A DNA stretch of 64,000 nt from Pseudacidobacterium ailaaui (GTDB lineage Bacteria; Acidobacteriota; Terriglobia; Terriglobales; Acidobacteriaceae). The translations under genes were made by a program, and so were the position numbers. The stretch lies in the NCBI RefSeq assembly GCF_000688455.1, contig NZ_JIAL01000001.1, forward strand, positions 2,945,001 through 3,009,000, given 5' to 3'. Shown piece after piece: positions 46,756 through 55,584 of this stretch (its first letter is position 1; the number at the start of each line of letters is the position of its first letter). The notes below the pieces were generated by a model. That model was not told where the DNA came from, did not search any database, and was given only the letters and a program-made list of their open reading frames with translations.

Positions 46756-47553
46756 TTATTCGCCGAGCAGCAGCCTCTGGATCCCCTTTGCCCTGCCTGT
46801 TTCTCCGTCGCATTCAATGATTGTGGCGGCCATGCGCGGGTCGCCTTTCGCCGCCTCAAACTTTCCTGGCATTCCAGTAAGAAAGCGCTGTAGGACGAGG
46901 TCTTTTTCTACGCCAATGACGCTTTCATAAGGACCGCTCATTCCTGCATCCGTCTGATACGCTGTGCCTCCTGGCAGGATGCGATCATCTGCGGTCGGCA
47001 CATGGGTATGGGTGCCGATGACTGCTGTTACCCGGCCATTGAGGTACCAGCCGAGGGCGGCTTTTTCAGAAGTTGCTTCGGCATGGAAATCGACAAAGAT
47101 GACCCGGGCAGTGATGTGTTTCAGCAGGGCGTCGGCCGTGCGGAAGGGGTCGTCGCTTTGCCCCATAAAAACGCGGCCCTGGAGATTCATCACAGCATAG
47201 GGCTGACCGGAGGGAAGCTGCCCCTGATAAAAACCATGTCCCGGGGTGCCGGACACATAATTTGCCGGGCGGAGAACACGACGAGGTCGCTCGTGGCTGT
47301 CTGCAGGGACGGATTGCAGATACTCCAGGATTTCGCGTTTGTCCCAGACATGGTTTCCCGTGGTGATGACGTGGGCGCCCATGTCAAAAAGCTCATCGGC
47401 GATGGCCGGGGTCAGTCCGAAGCCACCGGCAGCGTTTTCACCGTTCATGATGACCAGATCAATGTGTCGTTCTTCGATAATGTGGCCGATGTGCTCGCGC
47501 ACGATGCGGCGCCCGGCACTGCCGAAAACATCTCCTACGAAAAGAATGCGCAA
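46756..47553 (-). CDS. ymdB: YmdB-family metallophosphoesterase
   Basis: The 265-residue protein from the TTG at 47553 (AAAGG 7 nt upstream) opens with ILFVGDVFGSAGRRIV. It carries the metal ligands of the family: GD, NGENAAGGFG, TTGNHVWD, VDFHAEATSEK and GTHTHVPTAD. YmdB homologues hydrolyse 2',3'-cyclic nucleotides and affect colony and biofilm behaviour in Bacillus. The longer frame to 47649 adds 32 residues unlike the family. Confidence 0.92.
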   Translation of the reverse strand: MRILFVGDVFGSAGRRIVREHIGHIIEERHIDLVIMNGENAAGGFGLTPAIADELFDMGAHVITTGNHVWDKREILEYLQSVPADSHERPRRVLRPANYVSGTPGHGFYQGQLPSGQPYAVMNLQGRVFMGQSDDPFRTADALLKHITARVIFVDFHAEATSEKAALGWYLNGRVTAVIGTHTHVPTADDRILPGGTAYQTDAGMSGPYESVIGVEKDLVLQRFLTGMPGKFEAAKGDPRMAATIIECDGETGRAKGIQRLLLGE

Positions 47554-47684
47554 AAAAGCAACCTTTCTAGAACATAAAAAATTCTGATGCCGCGCGGGGA
47601 TGCGGCGCAATCTCTCATTGTCGCATGAAGGATTTCTGTCAATTTGCAATACGCATTCGACACGAGCTATGGTAGCGTGGCTCT

Positions 47685-48095
47685 ATGGCCGTCAATACCC
47701 GATTCGCAACCGGAGTACACGCATTGCTTCTGCTCGCTGCCGAACCGGATGTACTACAAACTTCAGAAGACGTAGCGCGCAAGCTCCATACCAATCCCGT
47801 CGTTGTCCGCCGCGTATTTCTGCAATTGCAGGAGGCTGGTCTGGTAAAGAGCGTCAAAGGGCCCAACGGCGGCACCCGTCTTGCGCGGTCAGCCAAGGAC
47901 ATCACACTGGCCCATGCCTGGCGCGCCCTCGATGGCGGCGAGCTTTTCCATGTTCCGCCAGACGGGAAAATCAATTCTTTTCTCGAACAGGAATTCAAGA
48001 GCGTCCGCAAGGCACTGGAAAAAGAGCTGGCCAAGACCACCCTGAGCCAGATTGCGAAAAAGGCAGGGAAGGGCGGGAAGAAAGAAAAACGCTGA
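47685..48095 (+). CDS. Rrf2-family transcriptional regulator, Cys-less
   Basis: The 136-residue protein has the Rrf2 winged helix (about 5-75: RFATGVHALLLLA, SEDVARKLHTNPVVVRRVFLQL, VKGPNGGTRLA) and a basic Lys-rich end. The three Cys that hold an Fe-S cluster in IscR/NsrR are absent, so it probably does not sense iron-sulfur status. A larger frame covering this region is a shadow of the next gene. Confidence 0.9.
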   Translation: MAVNTRFATGVHALLLLAAEPDVLQTSEDVARKLHTNPVVVRRVFLQLQEAGLVKSVKGPNGGTRLARSAKDITLAHAWRALDGGELFHVPPDGKINSFLEQEFKSVRKALEKELAKTTLSQIAKKAGKGGKKEKR

Positions 48096-48193
48096 CCGGG
48101 CTTTGCAGTCATAGACCAGAAACACATCTCCGTCGTAGTCTGAATAGCATTGTCAGATTTCAGACGGAGTACACGGTTGCTGGACGCCCATTC

Positions 48194-50227
48194 ATGGCCC
48201 TGCTCACATTTCTCTATGCCGTTGCGGTTTTCCTGAGCGCATTTCTGCTTTTTGTGGTGCAGCCCATGGCGGCCAGGCAGCTTCTTCCGGTGCTGGGTGG
48301 ATCGGCGGCGGTCTGGACAACCTGTCTGGTGTTTTTTCAAACCGTCCTTCTGCTTGGCTACCTTTATGCGGACCAGGTGGCCACGCGGCTCGCGCCCAAA
48401 AGACAGGCAATGGTGCATGTGGTTGTCTTGGCGTCTGCACTGGCAGGTCTGGGAATCCGAATCCATCCCAGCCCGTGGGCGGCCACATGGCACCCGTTTC
48501 TTACGATCTTTGTTCTGCTGGCACTCATCGTGGGAGTGCCCTATTTTGCCCTCTCGGCCACAACTCCGCTGCTTCAGGCATGGCATGTGCTCAGTTTCCG
48601 CAGTGAGATGCCGTACCGGATGTTTGCTTATTCCAATGCGGGAGCATTGCTGGCACTCGTGCTCTACCCTGTGCTGATCGAGCCGTACCTGAGTCTTCAT
48701 CTTCAGACCCGCTGCTGGTCTGCGGGTTTCTTCCTGTTCGCCGTACTGTGTGGCGGTATTGCCTGGAGTGTGCGTCATACCTTGCCGGTCCGTGCAACCG
48801 GGCCGATGGACAAAGAATGCATCCCTCTGCGACGGAAGCTACTGTGGGTCTCTCTGCCGTGCTGTTCTTCGTTGTTGCTATGCGCCTTCACCAGCCAGTT
48901 GAGTCAGAACATTGCTGCCATCCCGCTGCTTTGGATCCCGCCGCTGTCGATGTATCTGCTGACTTTCATTCTGGCCTTCCACTCACCACGCGCCTACCCG
49001 CGGTGGTTGATGCTGCGACTGACGGCTTGTACGCTTGGGGTCCTGGGATATGTGGCCTACGGAACAAAGACGACATGGCCAGTCCAGGTACTGGTTCCGC
49101 TCTATTGCATTTCTTTGTTTGTCATCTGCTTTTTCCTACATGGGGAGCTGTACAGGATGCGGCCGACGGCCGAGACGGCCACCCGGTTTTATCTGGCCCT
49201 CTCTCTGGGGTCTGCCATCGGGGCCATGTTTGCCGGAGTGGCCGCACCTGTTTTCTTCCGCGCCAACTATGAGCTGGTGGTTGGGCTGGCGCTGACCTCC
49301 GCTCTTGCCCTGGTGGTTACCTGGAATTTTGGCCTGGGTGCGCGCCTTTTCTGGACAGCAGCGGTGCTGGCCCTGGTATGGGTGGGTGCAGTGCAGGCGC
49401 GTGTGTGGCAGCAGGACACCATTGCGCAACTGCGCAGCTTTTATGGAATTCTTCGTGTGACCCAGACCCACTGGCCGCCCCGGGCCGAGATCACGCGAAC
49501 TTTGTATCATGGGACCATCCAGCATGGGACCCAGATGTTTGGCAATGGTCTGCGTATGCAGCCCGCCTCTTATTACGCCCCTGACTCAGGGGTCGGGCTG
49601 GCGTTGCGTTTCTGCTGCTCAGGACGGCCGAAGCGGGTGGGCGTAGTTGGCCTGGGAACGGGTACGCTTGCGGTCTATGGCCAGCCTGAGGACTCATTCC
49701 GTTTTTATGAAATTGACCCACTGGTAGAGCGGCTGGCGCGCGAGCTGTTCACGTATCTGCGCGAGACCCCGGCCCGGGTCGATGTTGTTCCTGGAGATGC
49801 GCGGTACTCTCTGAACGTGGACCGCGGGGCCCCGTTTGATGTTCTGGTGCTCGACGCCTTCTCCGGGGACGCGGTGCCGGTGCATCTTCTCACCACGCAA
49901 GCGCTATCCCTGTATCAAAAGCATTTGACGCCGGATGGCATTCTGGCCTTCCACATATCGAGCCAGTATCTGAATCTGGAGCCAGTGCTGGCGCGCGAGG
50001 CGCAGCAGGCAAGGCTGCACGCGGTCACCGTCTTTTCCTCAGCAGAAGAATCTTCAGGAATCTTTGCTGCGGAATGGGTCTTGCTCACGCGCAATGAGCG
50101 TTTTCTGGCCCAGCCCGAGGTCGCGCGCGCCTCTCGCCCTGCACAGATACAAAAGAACGTAAGACTCTGGACGGACGATTATGCCAGCGTGTTGCCGATT
50201 CTGAAATGGGGACCGCACACCCGCTGA
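48194..50227 (+). CDS. Membrane protein with spermidine-synthase-like C-terminal domain
   Basis: The 677-residue protein has about ten membrane segments (residues 1-410), then a methyltransferase-type spermidine synthase domain (about 420-670) with VGVVGLGTGTLAVYG, YEIDPLVERLA and VLDAFSGDAVPVHLLT. Such fusions are common in soil bacteria and are annotated as fused MFS/spermidine synthase. Whether they make polyamines is unproven. The ATG at 48194 fits the first membrane helix; 600 bp of open frame upstream overlaps the Rrf2 gene and is not part of it. Confidence 0.87.
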   Translation: MALLTFLYAVAVFLSAFLLFVVQPMAARQLLPVLGGSAAVWTTCLVFFQTVLLLGYLYADQVATRLAPKRQAMVHVVVLASALAGLGIRIHPSPWAATWHPFLTIFVLLALIVGVPYFALSATTPLLQAWHVLSFRSEMPYRMFAYSNAGALLALVLYPVLIEPYLSLHLQTRCWSAGFFLFAVLCGGIAWSVRHTLPVRATGPMDKECIPLRRKLLWVSLPCCSSLLLCAFTSQLSQNIAAIPLLWIPPLSMYLLTFILAFHSPRAYPRWLMLRLTACTLGVLGYVAYGTKTTWPVQVLVPLYCISLFVICFFLHGELYRMRPTAETATRFYLALSLGSAIGAMFAGVAAPVFFRANYELVVGLALTSALALVVTWNFGLGARLFWTAAVLALVWVGAVQARVWQQDTIAQLRSFYGILRVTQTHWPPRAEITRTLYHGTIQHGTQMFGNGLRMQPASYYAPDSGVGLALRFCCSGRPKRVGVVGLGTGTLAVYGQPEDSFRFYEIDPLVERLARELFTYLRETPARVDVVPGDARYSLNVDRGAPFDVLVLDAFSGDAVPVHLLTTQALSLYQKHLTPDGILAFHISSQYLNLEPVLAREAQQARLHAVTVFSSAEESSGIFAAEWVLLTRNERFLAQPEVARASRPAQIQKNVRLWTDDYASVLPILKWGPHTR

Positions 50228-50300
50228 TGCAGGGCCGCCCTTGAGGCGGAAAGATGGCACCAGCGTGGGCCCTCCTCAAAGGGCAAAAGATTGCATGGCC

Positions 50301-51110
50301 TTATTTCGGCATGGGCCTCGGCTGAGGAGCAGGAAGATTCGGTATCGGACGCCCCTGAGGCTCGGATGGATGCAGGATGGAAGGTTCGCTGTAAGAATGC
50401 TGCTCACTGCTGGCCGCGATGATATGCCCGTCGCTGTTATAGGTAATATTCCATAGCCAGTAGCCCGTGTTCCACAGCGGTCCGGTAAAAAGCACCTGTT
50501 GCTGGTCTCCTCCTACGCTGACGCGCAGGGTGGGAGGAATGGCGGAGATCAGACGCAGATCGACGCCGGGATTTTTGAGGACCTGCAGGCTGTTCCCCGT
50601 CATTTCTGCATAGCACACGGAGAGCAGCAGCCATTGTCCGTCCTCATGGCTGTTCTTCCTTGCGACCTCGTGGGGGACCACTTCACTGAATAGCTGAAAG
50701 TTTCTGGGGTCCTGAGGGGCCGGCTTGAAGCGGGTCACGCCATGATCAAGGACCGGAACGATGCGGACGCGGCCCTTCTGGCGGGGGACCAGAGCGGTGA
50801 AGACAGATTCCGCTCCAGAGGCGTCTTTGCGTGTGTAGTGCATCAGCAGGTAGTCCGGAATCAGAGGGCACACGGCCTGTTCCTGCGTCCATGGTCCCAT
50901 TTGGAAGTCGAAGCCATAAAATTCGGCAGCTTCCTGGACCCTTCTTTGCTCTTTCTTAAGCAATGCAGCGTCCGCAGGATCCATTTGCTCTGGCGAGAGA
51001 TGCTGAAGAGAAAAATACTCAGGCTGCTGCGCACCCTGCTGAGCGAAAATCCATGAAGAGGAAAAAAGAAAAAGAAGTGCAACGGGAACCAGACGCAGAC
51101 GTTTCTTCAT
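50301..51110 (-). CDS. Secreted protein of unknown function
   Basis: The 269-residue protein has a signal peptide (LVPVALLFLFSSSWIFA) and a Pro-rich C-terminal tail (PNLPAPQPRPMPK). No enzyme motif is seen. Two Cys (VCPLIP, SVCYAEM) might form a disulfide. It follows a terminator and is transcribed separately from the gene upstream. Confidence 0.75.
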   Translation of the reverse strand: MKKRLRLVPVALLFLFSSSWIFAQQGAQQPEYFSLQHLSPEQMDPADAALLKKEQRRVQEAAEFYGFDFQMGPWTQEQAVCPLIPDYLLMHYTRKDASGAESVFTALVPRQKGRVRIVPVLDHGVTRFKPAPQDPRNFQLFSEVVPHEVARKNSHEDGQWLLLSVCYAEMTGNSLQVLKNPGVDLRLISAIPPTLRVSVGGDQQQVLFTGPLWNTGYWLWNITYNSDGHIIAASSEQHSYSEPSILHPSEPQGRPIPNLPAPQPRPMPK

Positions 51111-51147
51111 GCGCTTTTACTCTATATCATTCTTCGATTATGCCAAA

Positions 51148-51179
51148 ACAGAAAAGGCAGCCGAAGCTGCCTTTTCTGT
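51148..51179 (-). terminator. Terminator after the 51194 gene
   Basis: ACAGAAAAGGCAGC pairs with GCTGCCTTTTCTGT (51148-51161 and 51166-51179) across a 4-nt loop. T-rich sequence follows on the minus strand. It separates the two secreted-protein genes. Confidence 0.85.
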
Positions 51180-51193
51180 TGAGTCCCAGGGGA

Positions 51194-52525
51194 CTACTGG
51201 CGTGTCCGGTGGGTGGTCGTGGCCCGCCGCGCGGGGGTCTTTTTCGCAGGGGCCGGAAGCTCACCATCCTTCATGGTGATCATCAACGGATTCTGCGTGT
51301 AGGAGTCAAAGGTGGCAATATAGGTCACCTGCGTGTTGGGTTGCGGCACTTCCTTGAGCGGCGTCTTCATGTTGATGGTGAAGTCCGCTTTTTGTGACTG
51401 CTTGGCATCATCGGAAACTGCGAGTTGGACCGAATCGGCCGTAGCAGAGATGACCGTGCCCGGGACCTCCACGGTCTGGCCTTTCAAGACGTCCCAGACC
51501 TTTCCTGAATCTTCCGGCGAGCCATTGGCCAGGATGAACTCCTTGTCGCCGAGGGCCAGCGTCTTCAGGTCAGGTGTGCTGACAACAGCCTGGTGCGCCA
51601 GGTCCTGTGGTGATGGCGGCGGAGGCGCTGCTACAGGCTTATAATCAGCCGGCGGAAAGAGATTGGTGCGGGCAAGCTGCTGGATCTGCGCATATCCATC
51701 CAGATTGGTCTGGCAGGCCGTGTCGGTCTGGGCGCAGTGGTATTTCTTATACCAGTATTCGGCAGCCTTTTCAATCTGGTCTTTATAGGGCGGCTGGGCG
51801 AACTGGGCGGCACGTGTGAGGAACCAGATGCCGTTGACCAGGTCCTTCGGGTCCTGCTGAAGGTAGGCATTTCCCAGATTGTAGACAGCCAGCAGACCGG
51901 GGCCGGGCTTTTCTGTGTCCGCCTGGTTTATGGCCTTTAATTCGGCCGTGTAGGCATCGATGGCGCCTTTGTAATCTTTTTTGGCCACATCATCAGCGCC
52001 AATGATGTCTTCAAAGACCGGCGTAGTGGTCGCCTTCAGCTTCTGATAATCCGCATCCGACATGCTTGCCGGCTTGGGAGCATTCAGGCCAGCCTGGGCC
52101 TTGGCTGCCGCGTCATCGAGCTTCGACTGATCACCGTTGGCCGTCTGCTTCTCGATATAGGCGACAAAAAACAGAGCACGAAGGTTATTGGGGTTGACTG
52201 CCAGCAGACGCTTGGCCGCATCAAGGGTTTTGTTGGCGTCGCCAGTCTGCTGGTAGGCGGCCATAAGCTGCTCCAGCATCTCTTCTTTAACCACGCTGTT
52301 CGGATACTGTTGCAGAAACTGCTCAATGGCTGCGGCCTTTGCTGCGGGAGACGACTGGCCCATCGCATTGGTGTAGGCATTGTACTCAGCCGGGTCTTTG
52401 ATGGTGATGGTTTGCCCCTGCTGCGCACCCTGACTCTGGCCATCATCGAGAGCCAGAGCTGCAGGGACGAGCGGCGCTGCCCCGGCGGTGACGGCCAAGA
52501 CTGAAGCAAATACGACCTTCTTCAT
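51194..52525 (-). CDS. Secreted TPR-like protein with C-terminal beta domain
   Basis: The 443-residue protein has a signal peptide and a helical-repeat region (about 45-270: FLQQYPNSVVKEEMLEQLMAAY, LLAVNPNNLRALFFVAYI). A Pro-rich linker (PVAAPPPPSPQ) leads to a small beta domain (about 320-425) and a basic tail. An AGGAG ribosome site lies 7 nt before the ATG. Similar proteins are frequent in Acidobacteria without known function. Confidence 0.8.
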   Translation of the reverse strand: MKKVVFASVLAVTAGAAPLVPAALALDDGQSQGAQQGQTITIKDPAEYNAYTNAMGQSSPAAKAAAIEQFLQQYPNSVVKEEMLEQLMAAYQQTGDANKTLDAAKRLLAVNPNNLRALFFVAYIEKQTANGDQSKLDDAAAKAQAGLNAPKPASMSDADYQKLKATTTPVFEDIIGADDVAKKDYKGAIDAYTAELKAINQADTEKPGPGLLAVYNLGNAYLQQDPKDLVNGIWFLTRAAQFAQPPYKDQIEKAAEYWYKKYHCAQTDTACQTNLDGYAQIQQLARTNLFPPADYKPVAAPPPPSPQDLAHQAVVSTPDLKTLALGDKEFILANGSPEDSGKVWDVLKGQTVEVPGTVISATADSVQLAVSDDAKQSQKADFTINMKTPLKEVPQPNTQVTYIATFDSYTQNPLMITMKDGELPAPAKKTPARRATTTHRTRQ

Positions 52526-52848
52526 TCAACGCTCCTAGGAAAAATCCTGAAATATTGCTGATGCGGATTGGAGGGTGCTCCACTTGCATGGAGCATATCA
52601 TTCTTTCCTGCGAGAGAACCGGTCATGTCCATGCATTGTGCTGAATTATAGAAATCCACAGCTATGAGTGACAAGTAAACGCTTTTCGCGTCTGCGTCAA
52701 TCGGAAAATGTGATGCATCTTCAACACAAACCGTTGACTTGATTTCCTCTGTTTTCCTGAGTGTAAAGAAAAACAGTTTTGGCAAAAAGGAAAAGGTGCG
52801 CCCCGGCTATACTCAAATTCGCAATCTTATCCCGCAAGAGGAGTTTCT
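52526..52848. promoter_or_regulatory. Divergent promoter region, 51194 gene / CDGSH gene
   Basis: 323 bp without an ORF of plausible composition. The stretch near 52740-52790 is AT-rich and probably drives the CDGSH gene, but no clear -35/-10 pair was defined. Confidence 0.4.
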
Positions 52849-53082
52849 ATGCCAGAAAACGAAGTCAAGATTACTGTCCGTCCGAATGGGCCATTTCGAG
52901 TGGAAGGCCCGGTAAAGCTGATGGATGCAGATGGAAAAGAATGGGACCTTTCGGGAAGACCAGCCTTTTCCCTTTGCCGCTGTGGCGGATCGACCAACAA
53001 GCCGTTCTGCGATGGCACCCATTCGAGGATCGGATTTCAGGCGGCCGAGGCCGCTGTGGCCAAAGCAGAAGCAGAGAAATAG
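52849..53082 (+). CDS. CDGSH iron-sulfur domain protein
   Basis: The 77-residue protein carries LCRCGGSTNKPFCDGTH, the full C-x-C-x2-S-x3-P-x-C-D-G-T-H motif that binds a 2Fe-2S cluster through three Cys and one His. A strong GAGGAG ribosome site precedes the ATG. The C-terminal tail is Ala/Lys/Glu-rich. Small bacterial CDGSH proteins act in redox or cluster transfer; its partner is unknown. Confidence 0.95.
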   Translation: MPENEVKITVRPNGPFRVEGPVKLMDADGKEWDLSGRPAFSLCRCGGSTNKPFCDGTHSRIGFQAAEAAVAKAEAEK

Positions 53083-53242
53083 CCTGTCCGCGCCCGACCG
53101 GAGTGATCAAGGCATCTTTTTGCGGCCCTTGATGGGCCGCAGGGGCGGGCGTACGCTGAATTTTCCATTCTCGCTGCCACTTCATTCCATACCAAAGAAT
53201 TGACAGCAACCGTGCCTGCCTGAATACTGATGCAGAAGCACG

Positions 53243-54298
53243 ATGATAAAACCAGGCTCGCATCCAACGCTCGCCGATGTGGCGCGCAAAGCCGGGGTCG
53301 GCACAACCACTGTCTCGCGCGTGATCAATGGCGGACACCGGGTCAGTCCCCGAACGCTGAAACGTGTCCGCGCAGTGATTGAGCAGCTCGGATATATGCC
53401 CAACCAGGCGGCGCGCATCCTGAAAGGCGAACGCACCAAAACGATTGGGCTTGTCGTGCCGAGTATTGCGGACCCCTTTTTTTCAAGCTGTGCTGAAGCG
53501 GCGCAGGAGATCGCCCGGGTCCATGATTCGTTGCTGATTGTTACGGTCACGAACAATGATCCGCATGTGGAAATGGAAAACCTGAATGTGCTGATGCGGC
53601 ACCGGACCGACGGCCTGTTGCTGGCCCCGGCCAACTACCAGAGTGACGCTCTGGCTGAATATCTAGGGCGGATTTCGACCCCGGTGGTCACCTTTGACCG
53701 TCCTGTGCCGAAAACGGGGATTCCCAGCGTGGTGGCTGATAACTACAATGGCGCGCGCATTGCCACCGAGCACCTCATCAGCCATGGCTATAAGCGGATC
53801 CTGTGCCTGGGCGGAGAGCCGACCCTTTATACGCTGCGGGAACGCCTGCGCGGATATCGCCATGCGGTTGAGGAGCACGGCCTGACGCCGATTATTGATA
53901 TGTCGGTAAAGGACTACAAGTCGGCAGAATATGCCATCGAAAGCCACCTGGCTACGGCACAACCGCCGGAGGCCATTTTTACTCTGAAAAACAGCACAAC
54001 CATCTACGCGTTTGAGACCCTGCAAAAGCTGAAAGTAGCCATTCCTAAAAGCGTGGCCCTGCTGGGCTTTGACGATTTCGAGCTGGCCGCCACGCTCCGG
54101 CCCTCGATCAGTGTCATCCAGCAGCCGATTGAAGACCTGGGGCGCATTGCCGCCGAGATGCTGTTTGAACAGCTATTGCCTGCCAAGAAGGGCAAACATC
54201 CAACTGCAAAAAAGCGTCAGGACCAGGTAAAGCTTGAAACGAAGCTGGTGCTTCGCCATTCCTGTGGGTGCAATCCGGTGCCAGAGCCAGCTGCCTGA
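53243..54298 (+). CDS. LacI-family transcriptional regulator
   Basis: The 351-residue protein has the LacI helix-turn-helix (PTLADVARKAGVGTTTVSRV, then the hinge helix NQAARILKGERT). A periplasmic-binding-protein-like sensor domain follows (about 60-330: TIGLVVPSIADPFFS, GFDDFELAATLRPSIS). It stands 239 bp before a ROK kinase and sugar porter on the same strand, probably its targets. The ligand is unknown. Confidence 0.93.
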   Translation: MIKPGSHPTLADVARKAGVGTTTVSRVINGGHRVSPRTLKRVRAVIEQLGYMPNQAARILKGERTKTIGLVVPSIADPFFSSCAEAAQEIARVHDSLLIVTVTNNDPHVEMENLNVLMRHRTDGLLLAPANYQSDALAEYLGRISTPVVTFDRPVPKTGIPSVVADNYNGARIATEHLISHGYKRILCLGGEPTLYTLRERLRGYRHAVEEHGLTPIIDMSVKDYKSAEYAIESHLATAQPPEAIFTLKNSTTIYAFETLQKLKVAIPKSVALLGFDDFELAATLRPSISVIQQPIEDLGRIAAEMLFEQLLPAKKGKHPTAKKRQDQVKLETKLVLRHSCGCNPVPEPAA

Positions 54299-54537
54299 TT
54301 CTCGCAGCAGCATTCTGACGGAAGCCGAAAAGGAGAGGCGGGTTTCCGGAGAGGGAATTTCCCCCCGGAACATGATGGAATCGTTTCCACCTATCAAAAT
54401 TTTCGTGTATATTGCAAAGGGCTGCTCCCGGCAGTGTGCAGCACGACCGGAAAGGTTTTCCAGGCTGCCTTTGTGGATCCTGTTCCGGCACCTGACTGCC
54501 AATTTGCCGTCTGTCTCAGTAGGGCTTTTTACGATAT

Positions 54538-55584
54538 ATGAGTTCTTTTTCGATTGGTGTGGACCTAGGTGGCACGAACCTTCGCATTGCGGCCTACAAC
54601 CGCGCATCCGGTATTCTTGAGACCATCCTTCTGCCGACGCGGTTAGCGGCGGGCCGCCACGCAGTGGTGGAAGACATCTGCACCGGGATCCGTGGGCTGC
54701 TGGAAAGGTGGTCCGGAGAGTACAGTCTGACCGGGATTGGGATTGGTACACCGGGGCCGCTGGAGCTGCCGGCGGGCCGCCTGCACAGTCCCCCGAATCT
54801 TCCAGGCTGGGACGGTTTTGGCCTGCGCAACGAAATTGAAGCTTGTTTGGGAATGCCGGTCATTGTGGAAAGCGACGCCAATGTCGCCGCGCTGGCGGAG
54901 TGCGTGCTCGGCAGCGGGCGGAGCCTGGGACTGGACTCGCTTTGCATGTTGACGCTGGGGACGGGTATTGGCAACGGCATCATTCTCGAAGGCAAGGTCT
55001 GGCATGGTGCCAATGGCATGGCCGGGGAGGCCGGACATCTCACCATTGATCCGGATGGGCCAGCCTGCGGCTGCGGCAGCTATGGCTGCCTGGAAGCATA
55101 TGCCTCGGCCACTGCCGTCAGGCGGATTGCTCTGGAAGCGGCTGCTGCAGGAAGGGCGCCGGGGATTGCGGCGCTGGCTGGGCGAAATCCCGAGTTCACC
55201 ACTCTTGACCTGTCGGATTTGGCAGAGCAGGGGGACGCCGACGCAAAGCGTATTTTTGAAGATGTGGGAAGGGCCCTTGGCATTGGGATTGCGGATCTGG
55301 TAAATACCCTGAATCTCCCGCTTTATGTCGTGGGCGGAGGGCTAGCAAATGCCTGGAGGCTTTTCGCTCCTACGCTGTTGGCTGAGGTGCGTCGCCGGAG
55401 CTACGTCTACCGTTTAACCGAGCCGGGAAGCTCGGTGCTGGACAGCGGGGCCTCCGAGGGCACACGTATTATGGCTGCAGAACTAGGCGCGGATTCCGGG
55501 CTGCTGGGGGCCTGCATCCTGCCCTACACGATGAGCAAAACAAAGCAAGACGGACTGGAAGCAAGATCAAGTCGGCGGGCATGA
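54538..55584 (+). CDS. glk: ROK-family glucokinase
   Basis: The 348-residue protein has the ROK phosphate loop SIGVDLGGTNLRIAAYN, the catalytic Asp in VIVESDANVAALAE, and the zinc/substrate motif GHLTID followed by CGCGSYGCLEAYAS. No N-terminal helix-turn-helix is present, so it is a sugar kinase rather than a ROK repressor. Glucose is the likely substrate, though ROK kinases for other hexoses look similar. The stop overlaps the porter start (ATGA). Confidence 0.88.
   Translation: MSSFSIGVDLGGTNLRIAAYNRASGILETILLPTRLAAGRHAVVEDICTGIRGLLERWSGEYSLTGIGIGTPGPLELPAGRLHSPPNLPGWDGFGLRNEIEACLGMPVIVESDANVAALAECVLGSGRSLGLDSLCMLTLGTGIGNGIILEGKVWHGANGMAGEAGHLTIDPDGPACGCGSYGCLEAYASATAVRRIALEAAAAGRAPGIAALAGRNPEFTTLDLSDLAEQGDADAKRIFEDVGRALGIGIADLVNTLNLPLYVVGGGLANAWRLFAPTLLAEVRRRSYVYRLTEPGSSVLDSGASEGTRIMAAELGADSGLLGACILPYTMSKTKQDGLEARSSRRA

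Noticed and set aside
47600-48193. Open frame extending the membrane spermidine-synthase-like gene by about 200 residues upstream
   Set aside because: It overlaps the Rrf2 gene in another frame, its composition is basic and unstructured, and the first membrane helix begins at the ATG at 48194.
53118-53138. Terminator hairpin after the CDGSH gene (TGCGGCCC/GGGCCGCA)
   Set aside because: The T-run precedes rather than follows the stem on the plus strand, and the minus strand shows an A-run.
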